This document shows positions 21,965 to 29,378 of a stretch of DNA of 64,000 nt, in pieces; position 1 is the stretch's first letter, and every line of letters begins with the position of its first letter. Source of the DNA: Duganella sp. Leaf126 (GTDB lineage: Bacteria > Pseudomonadota > Gammaproteobacteria > Burkholderiales > Burkholderiaceae_D); NCBI RefSeq assembly GCF_001423125.1, contig NZ_LMNW01000031.1:182528-246527 (forward strand), in the 5' to 3' direction. The notes beneath the pieces were generated by a model. It was not told the origin of the DNA. It did no database searches and saw only the letters and a list, made by a program, of their open reading frames with translations. A program made the position numbers and the translations under genes.

Positions 21965-23509
21965 TTAGCCCAGACGCACGGGAATAAAGATTGTATCGCC
22001 GCCCCGCTGGATCAGCAACGCGACCGACTTGCCGGACTTGTTCACCACCTGGCGCACCTGGTCGATATTGGTGACCGCGTAGCCGTTGACCGACAGCAGT
22101 ACGTCGCCCGGCTGCACGCCGGCGTTTTGCGCAGCGCCGCCGGCGTCTTCGATCACCAGGCCGTTGGCGATGCCGCTGTCGCGGCGCTCGTTCGGATCGA
22201 GCGGGCGCAGCGACAGCCCCAGCTTGGCGCTGGCCTGCTCGGCACGGTCGCTGGTGGCCGAGACGGCCGCCACCTTGTCGTTCAGGTTGCCGAGCGTGGC
22301 ATCGAGCGCAATCAGTTTGCCCTGGCGCCAGACTTCCAGCTTGACCGTGCTGCCCGGCTTGATCAGGCCGACCATGGCCGGCAGGTCGATCGAGCTGACG
22401 ACTTTCTTGCCATTCATGCTGCGCACCACGTCGCCCGCTTTCAGGCCGGCCTTGTCGGCCGGACCGCCGCGTTCGACGTTGGCCACCAGCGCACCTTCAG
22501 GCGTGGCCAGCTTGAACGAATCGGCGATGTCCTGCCCCACTTCCTGCACCGTCACACCAAGCTTGGCGTGTTCGACCTTGCCGGTGGAGACGATCTGGTT
22601 GGCGATCGTGGTGGCCACTTCGATCGGGATCGCGAACGACAGGCCCTGGTAGCCGCCGGTCTGGCTGTAGATCTGCGAGTTGATGCCGACCACTTCGCCA
22701 CGGGTATTGAACAGCGGACCGCCGGAGTTGCCGGGATTGACGGCCACGTCGGTCTGGATGAACGGCACGTACGAATCGTCGGGCAGCGAACGGCCCTTGG
22801 CGCTGACCACGCCGGCCGTTACCGTGTTGTCGAGGCCGTACGGCGAGCCGATCGCCAGCACCCACTCGCCGACCTTGACATTGTCGGCCTTGGCCAGCGG
22901 TACCACCGGCAAATCCTTGGCATCGATCTTCAGCACGGCGACGTCGGTTTTCGGATCGGAACCGAGCACCTTGGCGCGGAATTCGCGGCGGTCGGTCAGC
23001 TTGACGGTCACCTCGCGCGCATCGCGCACCACGTGGGCATTGGTCAGGATGATGCCGTCGGAACTGATGATGAAGCCCGAGCCCATGCCGTGGGTCGGCA
23101 CTTCGCGCTGGCCGCCACGAGGACCCTGGCCCTGGAAGCGGCGGAAGAATTCCATGAACGGATCGTCGCCGAAGGCGTCGGCGCGGCCCTGGCCCGGCCC
23201 CTGGCCCGGCCCCTGGCCATCGTACGAGGTCTTGGTGGTGCCGCGGACGTCGATGTTGACCACGGCCGGGCCGTTCTTGGCCGCCACCACGGAGAAGTCG
23301 GGCAGGGAAATCGACGGTGCAGCCACGGCAGCCGGCGCACCGGCGTTGGCCGATGGCGGCGCCAGCGCTGCCACCGGCGTACTGCCGGCAGCTACCGCGT
23401 TACTCTGCTTGACAGCAACCGCCCCCCCGGCGCCGATGGCAGCCACGATGGCCAGCGCGGCGACGGTGCGTTGGAAGGTTTTCGATCCGGGTTGGATAGT
23501 CTGGGACAT
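21965..23509 (-). CDS. Do-family periplasmic serine protease (DegP/MucD-like)
   Basis: A 514-residue HtrA-type protease. A membrane-anchoring or signal helix (about 14-34) precedes an Ala/Pro linker. The trypsin-like domain has the triad His159 (TNAHVV), Asp189 (KTDVAVLKI) and Ser262 (GNSGGPLF). Two PDZ domains follow (about 300-390 and 410-505). The LA loop contains a short repeat, GQGPGQGPGQG, from tandem Gly-Gln-Gly-Pro codons. It degrades or refolds damaged envelope proteins. The 250 bp upstream contain a perfect hairpin and repeat copy C. Confidence 0.95.
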   Translation of the reverse strand: MSQTIQPGSKTFQRTVAALAIVAAIGAGGAVAVKQSNAVAAGSTPVAALAPPSANAGAPAAVAAPSISLPDFSVVAAKNGPAVVNIDVRGTTKTSYDGQGPGQGPGQGRADAFGDDPFMEFFRRFQGQGPRGGQREVPTHGMGSGFIISSDGIILTNAHVVRDAREVTVKLTDRREFRAKVLGSDPKTDVAVLKIDAKDLPVVPLAKADNVKVGEWVLAIGSPYGLDNTVTAGVVSAKGRSLPDDSYVPFIQTDVAVNPGNSGGPLFNTRGEVVGINSQIYSQTGGYQGLSFAIPIEVATTIANQIVSTGKVEHAKLGVTVQEVGQDIADSFKLATPEGALVANVERGGPADKAGLKAGDVVRSMNGKKVVSSIDLPAMVGLIKPGSTVKLEVWRQGKLIALDATLGNLNDKVAAVSATSDRAEQASAKLGLSLRPLDPNERRDSGIANGLVIEDAGGAAQNAGVQPGDVLLSVNGYAVTNIDQVRQVVNKSGKSVALLIQRGGDTIFIPVRLG

Positions 23510-23643
23510 GTTGCGCTCCTGATTGAATTAGGAATTTCGATGTCTTCAATATGAGGCAAAAAACTTAGACCCTACTTAACGAAATTTCCACGGAAACATA
23601 TGCTTACAACACATGCCGGCCGTGGATATGGACTATAGACGTG

Positions 23644-23670
23644 GCACTGGCCGGAGGTTCCGGCCAGTGC
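23644..23670. repeat. perfect 12-bp hairpin
   Basis: GCACTGGCCGGA (23644-23655), loop GGT, TCCGGCCAGTGC (23659-23670). It lies between hsp20 and degP in the 250-bp gap. No T-run follows on either strand, so it is not a standard terminator. Confidence 0.6.
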
Positions 23671-23686
23671 TTGGGTCATGCCTCTA

Positions 23687-23738
23687 GGGAACCTCGCAAA
23701 ACCTACTGCGCGACCCGCTACGGTTTTTCGAGGTCCCC
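23687..23738. repeat. dispersed palindromic repeat, copy C (short form)
   Basis: Ends GGGAACCTCGCAAAACC and CGGTTTTTCGAGGTCCCC are inverted repeats. Internal CTACTGCGCGACCCGCTA matches copies A and B. It lies 22 bp past the hsp20 stop. Confidence 0.75.
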
Positions 23739-23759
23739 TCTACGGGCAAATTACGCCGA

Positions 23760-24221
23760 TTACGCTGCCTGGCGCTGCTCCAGGGCGGTGACGTTGCCGT
23801 TCTGACCGTCGATGACGATCTTGCGGGGCTTGAGCGCTTCGGGCACTTCACGCACCAGTTCAATGGTCAGCATGCCGTTGTCGAAGCTGGCGCCCGTCAC
23901 CTTGACGTGGTTGGCCAGCTGGAAGCGCTGTTCGAAGTCGCGCGCTGCGATGCCGCGGTGCAGATAGGTGCGCTCGGTAGCGTCTTTCTGCTTGCGGCCG
24001 ACCACGTGCAGCGAGTCGCGCTCGAAGGTGATGTCGATCTCGTCGCGGTTGAAGCCGGCCAGCGCCATCACGATGCGGTACTGGTCATCGGACACGAGTT
24101 CGATGTTGTAAGGGGGATAGCTGGGCGACGCATCGGCGCGCTGGGCATCGTTGAGCATTTGTGCCAGGCGATCGAAGCCGATGGCGGAACGGTACAGCGG
24201 AGTCAGGTCGAAAGTACGCAT
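23760..24221 (-). CDS. Hsp20/alpha-crystallin small heat-shock protein (IbpA-like)
   Basis: A 153-residue small heat-shock protein. The short N-terminus (MRTFDLTPLYRSAIGFDRLA) is characteristic of the IbpA class. The alpha-crystallin domain (about 35-130) has YRIVMALAGFNRDEI, the HRGIAARDFEQRFQL strand and SFDNGMLTIELVREVPE. These proteins hold unfolded proteins in a refoldable state for DnaK and ClpB. The start was set here because upstream codons in the frame are not homologous. An AAGGA Shine-Dalgarno lies 9 bp before the ATG. A promoter candidate is about 95 bp upstream. Confidence 0.95.
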   Translation of the reverse strand: MRTFDLTPLYRSAIGFDRLAQMLNDAQRADASPSYPPYNIELVSDDQYRIVMALAGFNRDEIDITFERDSLHVVGRKQKDATERTYLHRGIAARDFEQRFQLANHVKVTGASFDNGMLTIELVREVPEALKPRKIVIDGQNGNVTALEQRQAA

Positions 24222-24315
24222 GATAAATATCCTTGTCAAGTTAAGCGATAAGTTGTTTCCCCCTCGGAAGCGCTCCTCGGGGCCCGTGGTCCCCTGCTGG
24301 GCAACCACTGGTTCC

Positions 24316-24344
24316 GATATAGGATGGGGGCCAAATGCTTTCAA
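24316..24344 (-). promoter_or_regulatory. promoter candidate for hsp20
   Basis: On the minus strand, TTGAAA (24339-24344) and TATATC (24316-24321) are 17 bp apart, a good sigma-70 arrangement. The same segment reads CTTGAAA then CCCCAT, the two heat-shock sigma-32 words, but only 10 bp apart instead of 13-15. About 94 bp of leader precede the ATG. Confidence 0.5.
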
Positions 24345-24454
24345 GGGCTTTTTTTCACATTTTTTTTGCGCCTTTTTTCGGGTCTTTGCGGGTTTTTGCC
24401 GCTCGCCCTGCGTGCTACACTCTTTCTCTTGTTCAATCACGATCCGAGTCCTCA

Positions 24455-26335
24455 ATGTCCCTCACCCGTGCCGCACTCGCCGTCCTGCTCGCTACCTCGT
24501 TCAGCGCCCAGGCAGAGACGATTTCCGAACAGCCTTACCCCGGCACTATCATCCTGAAAGTGGACGCGTCCAACACGGCGCAGCAGATTTTCCGCGTACG
24601 CCAGACCATCCCCGCCAGGCCCGGTAAGCTGACCCTGCTGTATCCGCAGTGGGTGGTGGCCAATCACGGTCCCAGCGGCGCGTTGAACCAGTTTGCCGGC
24701 CTCCAGACCAGCGCCAACGGCAAGCCGGTCGCATGGCACCGCGACCCGCTCAATGTGTGGGCGTTCGTGGTCGATGTGCCGGCCGACGCCAATGCGGTCG
24801 AGGTCGAATTCCAGTACCTGTCGCCGGTGGAAGCGAACCAGGGTCGCACCACGTTTACCAACGACATCCTCGGCGTGCAATGGCAGTCGCTGGCGATCTA
24901 CCCGGCCGGCTACCGCAGCCGCAACATCACGATCCAGCCGAATCTGACCGTGCCGCCGGGCTGGCAGTTCGGCACTGCGCTGGAGACGGCCGCGCGCAAC
25001 GGCGACGAGATCGCCTTCAAGCCGCTGGACTTCGAAACCTTCCTCGATTCGCCGCTGTTTGCCGGCCGCTATTTCCGCCGCATCGACCTCGACCCGGGCG
25101 CGAAAATCCCGGTCCACCTGAACGTGGTGGCCGACAGCCCCGAGCAGCTCGACGCGACGCCGGAACAGATCGCCCCGCACCGCGCGCTGATCCAGCAATC
25201 GTATAAACTGTTTAACTCGAAACACTACAAGCACTACGATTTCCTGTTTGCCATCAGCGACGAATTCGGCGGCATCGGCCGCGAGCATCACCAGTCGAGC
25301 GAGAACGGCGTCAAGTCCGGCTACTTCACCGAGTGGGCCAAGTGGGAAGCGCGGCGCGAACTGCTGCCGCACGAATTTGCCCACTCGTGGAACGGCAAGT
25401 TCCGCCGCCCGGCCGGCCAGGACGTGCCCAACTTCAACACTCCGCTCGACAACTCGCTGCTGTGGGTCTACGAAGGCCAGACCCAGTACTGGGGCGCGGT
25501 GCTGGCCGCCCGCTCGGGCCTGATCAAGCCGGAAAACACGCGCGACCTGCTGGCCGCATCTGCTGCCCGCCTCGACAACGTGCGTGGCCGCGCGTGGCGC
25601 GCGGTGCAGGACACCACCTACGATCCGATCATCAACGCCCGCCGTCCGCAGGTATGGAACAACTGGCAGCGCGGCGAGGACTATTACCAGGAAGGCCAGC
25701 TGATCTGGCTCGACGCCGACACCCTGATCCGCGAACTGTCGGGCGGCAAGCGCTCGCTCAACGATTTCGCCCGCAACTTCTTCGGCGTCGATGACGGCGT
25801 CAACGTGGCCAAGCACTACACCTTCGAGGACGTGGTCGCTGCCCTGAACGCGGTGCAGCCGCACGACTGGGCCACCTTCCTGCGCAGCCGCGTGGAGGGC
25901 CACGGTCCGGGCGCCCCGCTCGACGGCCTGACCCGCGCCGGCTGGAAACTGGTGTACACCGACAAGCAGACGCCGTTCCTGAAGGCCCAGGAAGAGCTGA
26001 GCAAGTCGGCCAACTTCCAGTACTCGCTCGGCTTCTCGGTCGGCGAAGGCGGCAAGCTCGAATCGTTCATCTGGGAAGGCATCGGCTTCAAGGCCGGCCT
26101 GTCGGGCAACTCGACGCTGCTGGCGGTCAACGGCCGCGCCTACAAGCCCGAGGTGCTGCGCACGGCGATCACGGCCGCCAAGGGCGGCAAGGAGCCGATC
26201 GAGCTGCTGGTCAAAAAGGGTAACCTGTACACCACGTACGCGATCGACTACCACGACGGCCTGAAATACCCGCGCCTGGAACGCATCAAGGGCACGCCTG
26301 ACCGCCTGGAAGCAATTCTGCAGCCGTTGAAGTAA
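24455..26335 (+). CDS. M61-family metallopeptidase (glycyl aminopeptidase-like) with PDZ
   Basis: A 626-residue exported peptidase. I chose ATG 24455, which gives a clean signal peptide (residues 1-20, SAQA). The N-terminal M61 beta domain (about 22-200) leads to the catalytic domain with zinc motif H306-E307-F-A-H310 and third ligand Glu340 in WVYEGQTQYWG. A degenerate PDZ domain occupies about 520-600. M61 enzymes are alanyl or glycyl aminopeptidases active on Gly-rich peptides; here the location is periplasmic. A longer frame upstream to 24335 would place an extra hydrophobic stretch before the signal peptide and is rejected. Divergent from hsp20. Confidence 0.9.
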   Translation: MSLTRAALAVLLATSFSAQAETISEQPYPGTIILKVDASNTAQQIFRVRQTIPARPGKLTLLYPQWVVANHGPSGALNQFAGLQTSANGKPVAWHRDPLNVWAFVVDVPADANAVEVEFQYLSPVEANQGRTTFTNDILGVQWQSLAIYPAGYRSRNITIQPNLTVPPGWQFGTALETAARNGDEIAFKPLDFETFLDSPLFAGRYFRRIDLDPGAKIPVHLNVVADSPEQLDATPEQIAPHRALIQQSYKLFNSKHYKHYDFLFAISDEFGGIGREHHQSSENGVKSGYFTEWAKWEARRELLPHEFAHSWNGKFRRPAGQDVPNFNTPLDNSLLWVYEGQTQYWGAVLAARSGLIKPENTRDLLAASAARLDNVRGRAWRAVQDTTYDPIINARRPQVWNNWQRGEDYYQEGQLIWLDADTLIRELSGGKRSLNDFARNFFGVDDGVNVAKHYTFEDVVAALNAVQPHDWATFLRSRVEGHGPGAPLDGLTRAGWKLVYTDKQTPFLKAQEELSKSANFQYSLGFSVGEGGKLESFIWEGIGFKAGLSGNSTLLAVNGRAYKPEVLRTAITAAKGGKEPIELLVKKGNLYTTYAIDYHDGLKYPRLERIKGTPDRLEAILQPLK

Positions 26336-26367
26336 GATGCCGTGACACCCACCTTGCCGAGGACCAC

Positions 26368-27009
26368 ATGCTGACGTTGTACACCTGGACCACCCCGAAC
26401 GGACGCAAGATTCCGATCATGCTCGAAGAACTGGGACTTCCGTACGAGATCAAGACCGTCAACCTCGGCAAGGACGAACAGTTCTCGCCCGCCTTTTTGG
26501 CCATTTCGCCCAACAACAAGATTCCGGCCCTGGTCGATCATGGCGCCGAGGGCGGCCCCCTCAGCATTTTCGAGAGCGCGGCCATCCTGGTCTATCTGGC
26601 CGACAAGACCGGCAAGCTGCTGCCGGCAGCCGGTCCGGCCCGCTACAAGGTGCTGGAATGGCTGAGCTGGCAGATCGGCGGTCTCGGTCCGATACTGGGC
26701 CAGGTCGGCTTTTTCGAAATCCATTCGCCGGAAAAATCGGCGCTGGCCAGCAAGCGCTTCCTGGAAGAATCGGACCGCCTGCTCGGTGTGCTGGACAAGC
26801 AATTGTCGCAACACACGTATGTCGCCGGCGACGACTACAGCATTGCCGACATCGCCTGCTACCCGTGGGTGGCGGTGATCGACGACGCGCTCAAGCCCGC
26901 GCTCGGCGCGCGCCTCGCCGGCAAGCCGCATGTACGGCGCTGGATGGACCTCTTGGCCGCGCGCCCCGCCGTGCAACGTGGCATGGCTTTACCAAAAACG
27001 ACTGACTAA
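26368..27009 (+). CDS. glutathione S-transferase, YfcG/GstB-like
   Basis: A 213-residue GST. The N-terminal thioredoxin-like domain (1-85) carries WTTPNGRKIPIMLEELGLPYE and the cis-Pro/ESAAIL glutathione-binding segments (NNKIPAL, SIFESAAILVYLA). The C-terminal helical domain (about 92-205) has the N-capping motif SIADIACYPWV. TPNGRK is typical of the Nu-class enzymes such as YfcG, which act as glutathione-dependent disulfide reductases rather than classic conjugating GSTs. It begins 32 bp after the peptidase stop and 14 bp before the next gene, so the three genes may be one transcript. Confidence 0.92.
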   Translation: MLTLYTWTTPNGRKIPIMLEELGLPYEIKTVNLGKDEQFSPAFLAISPNNKIPALVDHGAEGGPLSIFESAAILVYLADKTGKLLPAAGPARYKVLEWLSWQIGGLGPILGQVGFFEIHSPEKSALASKRFLEESDRLLGVLDKQLSQHTYVAGDDYSIADIACYPWVAVIDDALKPALGARLAGKPHVRRWMDLLAARPAVQRGMALPKTTD

Positions 27010-27023
27010 ATCCAAGGAACAAC

Positions 27024-27371
27024 ATGAGTGCTGATACCGACATCCAACTGAGCGGCCCGTTCAAGGCCACCGACGGCGCCGGCCGCGCCCACGACGCCAA
27101 GGCGATCCGCATCTTCGACGAAGGTTACGGCGCCATCGACGTGTACGTGGACTTCAGCGCCTCGATCAGCGGCCTGCACAAGGACAAGACCCTGATCGAC
27201 GCCGTGTTAGCACAGCTGCGCACGGTCGGCTACAAGGGCCCGGCCTTGAGCGCCGGCGATCCGGTGCTGCAGGAAAACAAGCTGCTGGTGCTGGAAGCGC
27301 CGGACGCCTTCAACACCTTCGCCGCCAGCAAGGGCTGGAAGGACCTGGCCGAGGAATTCGGCGGCGAATAG
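27024..27371 (+). CDS. small cytoplasmic protein of unknown function
   Basis: A 115-residue acidic, soluble protein, not recognised as a family I can name. It has no signal peptide or membrane helix. Its first third is polar (LSGPFKATDGAGRAHDAKAIRIFDEGYGAIDVYVDF) and looks beta-rich; the remainder is helical. Start context AAGGAACAAC then ATG gives a good ribosome site. It follows the GST by 14 bp and reads in the same direction, so co-expression is likely. It converges on the alpha/beta hydrolase with 11 bp between stops. Codon use is like the neighbours. Confidence 0.75.
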   Translation: MSADTDIQLSGPFKATDGAGRAHDAKAIRIFDEGYGAIDVYVDFSASISGLHKDKTLIDAVLAQLRTVGYKGPALSAGDPVLQENKLLVLEAPDAFNTFAASKGWKDLAEEFGGE

Positions 27372-27382
27372 TGACAGGTTGC

Positions 27383-28141
27383 TTACCTGATGTAGCGGCG
27401 GCTCCATGCCGCGATCAGGTCGGCCACATACACCGCATCTTCGCGCCGGGTCAGCAAATGGTCGGCGCTATCGAGCGATACAAAACTTTTCGGGTGCCTG
27501 GCGGCGGTGACGATTTCCATCGCATTGGTCACCGGCACCGTGTCGTCGCCCGGCGCATGCATCACCAGCAACGCCCGCTGGAGGCCGGCGATCTTCGGTT
27601 TCAGCGCATACGCTTCGGCGTCCTCGAAAAAATGGCGCTTGATGCGGAACGGCCGTCCGGCCAGCGGCACCATGGCCTCGCCCTGCTGCCGGATCAGTGC
27701 CTGGTACGGGCTACCGAACAGGCTCGGCATGTGAGTCGGATCGCTGGGCGAACCGATCGTCACCACGGCCGTCGCTTCGGCGATCTGTTCAGCGGCGGCC
27801 AGCATGGCCGTGCCGCCCAGGCTATGGCCGATCAACAATTGCGGCGCCGCGTGCTGCGCGCGCAGGAAATCGGCCGCTGCCACCAGGTCCGCCACGTTCG
27901 AGGAAAAATTGGTGTCGGCAAAATCGCCCTCGCTGCCACCAAGTCCCGTGAAGTCGAACCGCAGCACGGCGATGCCATGGCCAGCGAGCGCCTGCGCCAG
28001 CCGGTGCGCGCCGATCGCATCCTTGCCGCAAGTAAAACAATGAGCAAACAGCGCATGGGCGCGGATCGCGCCATCGGGTACGTCGAGCTTGGCGGCCAGC
28101 TTGTGACCGTTGGCGATAAATTCCTGTCTTTGAGAACGCAT
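27383..28141 (-). CDS. alpha/beta hydrolase (serine aminopeptidase-type)
   Basis: A 252-residue cytoplasmic hydrolase. The start at MRSQRQEF is supported by AGGAG 7 bp upstream; the frame is open further but non-homologous. The nucleophile elbow is IGHSLGG (about residue 107), the acid is likely in HAPGDDTVPV and the base in SADHLLT. The motif ALFAHCFTCGKD near residue 30 and RFDFTGLGGSEG near 60 are typical of the subgroup often found fused to or next to OsmC proteins. The substrate is unknown. It is divergent from the Xre antitoxin gene. Confidence 0.85.
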   Translation of the reverse strand: MRSQRQEFIANGHKLAAKLDVPDGAIRAHALFAHCFTCGKDAIGAHRLAQALAGHGIAVLRFDFTGLGGSEGDFADTNFSSNVADLVAAADFLRAQHAAPQLLIGHSLGGTAMLAAAEQIAEATAVVTIGSPSDPTHMPSLFGSPYQALIRQQGEAMVPLAGRPFRIKRHFFEDAEAYALKPKIAGLQRALLVMHAPGDDTVPVTNAMEIVTAARHPKSFVSLDSADHLLTRREDAVYVADLIAAWSRRYIR

Positions 28142-28215
28142 GCACACTCCTGCAACTTCGATGAGGCCGTACTCTGACGCATAAGTGCTGGCGGGACAAG
28201 TCCATGCCCGTGAAC

Positions 28216-28268
28216 TTTGCATAAACGCCTTGCAAAATGCCTCGTTTGAGCTAGTCTGATTACTCAAA
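28216..28268. promoter_or_regulatory. two inverted repeats upstream of the Xre-RES operon (operator candidate)
   Basis: TTTGCA-N9-TGCAAA (28216-28236) and TTTGAG-N12-CTCAAA (28245-28268) lie in the 137-bp divergent region, the second ending right at the AAAGGAGA ribosome site of the antitoxin gene. Antitoxins of this kind usually bind inverted repeats over their own promoter. Confidence 0.5.
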
Positions 28269-28278
28269 GGAGACAGAT

Positions 28279-28800
28279 ATGTCCAATCTCATGAAGAAGT
28301 CCGCCACCGCATCCGCCCCGGCACCCATCAAGGTCCCCAAGACGAGTCACAGAACCGCCAAGCCGCAGCACAGCGCTCACGTCAGTCCGCTCGCGAACCT
28401 CAATCCGCAAGGACGGATCGCGTTGATACGGCAAGGTATACCGGCCTCGTCGATCAGCAGCCTGTCCGCGCGCATGGGCTTGAGCAAGGAAATCTTGCTC
28501 ACCAGCCTGGGCCTGTCGCGCGCCACCATCAGCCGCAAGGAAAAAGATGCGATCGTGCTCTCCAGTGACGAATCGGAACGGGTGCTGGGCGTGGAAAACC
28601 TGATCGCCATGGTGCAAACCATGGTCGAAGAGTCGGGCGACCCCACCGGTTTCGATGCCGCCCGCTGGGTCTCTGAATGGCTGACCGAACCGTTGCCCGC
28701 GCTCGGGGGCGAAACCCCGGCCAGTTATATGGACACCTTCGAGGGGCAGAAGCTGGTGGCAGGATTGCTTGCCATGAGCCAAAGCGGCGCTTACGCATGA
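28279..28800 (+). CDS. Xre/MbcA/ParS-type antitoxin of a RES-Xre module
   Basis: A 173-residue protein. After a basic N-terminal extension (about 1-45) comes a helix-turn-helix core (SLSARMGLSKEILLTSLGLSRATISRK, about 62-90) and the C-terminal MbcA/ParS (DUF2384-type) toxin-binding domain, with ESERVLGVENLIAMVQTMVEESGDPTGFDAARW and EGQKLVAGLLA. These antitoxins neutralise RES toxins and repress their own operon. The ribosome site GGAGA is strong. Its stop codon overlaps the toxin start (ATGA), giving coupled translation, and two palindromes upstream are likely its binding sites. Confidence 0.92.
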   Translation: MSNLMKKSATASAPAPIKVPKTSHRTAKPQHSAHVSPLANLNPQGRIALIRQGIPASSISSLSARMGLSKEILLTSLGLSRATISRKEKDAIVLSSDESERVLGVENLIAMVQTMVEESGDPTGFDAARWVSEWLTEPLPALGGETPASYMDTFEGQKLVAGLLAMSQSGAYA

Positions 28801-29273
28801 CAGCGACGGTGTGGCGCATTGCGGTGGAAGCACCGACCTATGCAGCCAACGACTTGAGCGGCACGGGCGCCAGCCTGACCGGTGGGCGCTGGAACAGTAT
28901 CGGCACGCCGCTCATATACTGCGCCACCAATATTGCGCTGGCAACGCTTGAGACAGTGCAGTACACGAGGATCGGTCGCCTGCCGTACAACCGTTATTTG
29001 GTGCGCATCGACATTCCCGATGCCGTCTGGGCCGCGTGCCAAGTCCTCGCGCCCCTGCCCGGCGGCTGGGATGCCGTGCCTGCCGGCCTCACCTCGATGG
29101 CAGCAGGCGATGCCTGGGTCGCTTCCGGCACCAGCGCCCTGCTGCGCGTGCCATCGGTGATGGTGCCCGACGAAGACAACGTGCTGATCAACCCCCAGCA
29201 CCCCGACACGGCTGCCATCACCGCCACCACGGTCAAGCGCTGGCTGTACGATCCGCGTTTTTTCAAACGCTGA
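28797..29273 (+). CDS. RES-domain toxin (NAD+-degrading type)
   Basis: A 158-residue RES-domain protein, start set by the 4-bp overlap with the antitoxin gene. The family's conserved Arg, Glu and Ser are present: R31 in GGRWNS, E52 in ALATLETVQ and a Ser in the ASGTSALLRVPS segment, plus Y41. Known RES toxins (for example MbcT, Xre-RES of Pseudomonas) deplete cellular NAD+ by phosphorolysis or hydrolysis, causing stasis. The C-terminal LINPQHP segment is typical. No truncation is apparent. The following 105 bp lead into the SOS promoter of imuA. Confidence 0.92.
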   Translation: MTATVWRIAVEAPTYAANDLSGTGASLTGGRWNSIGTPLIYCATNIALATLETVQYTRIGRLPYNRYLVRIDIPDAVWAACQVLAPLPGGWDAVPAGLTSMAAGDAWVASGTSALLRVPSVMVPDEDNVLINPQHPDTAAITATTVKRWLYDPRFFKR

Positions 29274-29315
29274 TTGACTGTTACCAGATATAGCCGCACG
29301 ACAAGCAAATCGGTC

Positions 29316-29345
29316 TTGCATATTGGCGCAAACGGGGATTATACT
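29316..29345 (+). promoter_or_regulatory. imuA promoter
   Basis: TTGCAT (29316-29321) and TATACT (29340-29345) are 18 bp apart. The LexA box begins on the last two bases of the -10 element, the usual position for repression. Confidence 0.6.
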
Positions 29346-29359
29346 GTACATACATACAG
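29344..29359. promoter_or_regulatory. LexA (SOS) box of the mutasome operon
   Basis: CTGTACATACATACAG is a perfect match to the CTGT-N8-ACAG consensus of gamma- and betaproteobacterial LexA. It ends 19 bp before the imuA start codon. Confidence 0.9.
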
Positions 29360-29378
29360 TATCAATCTAATAACAACC

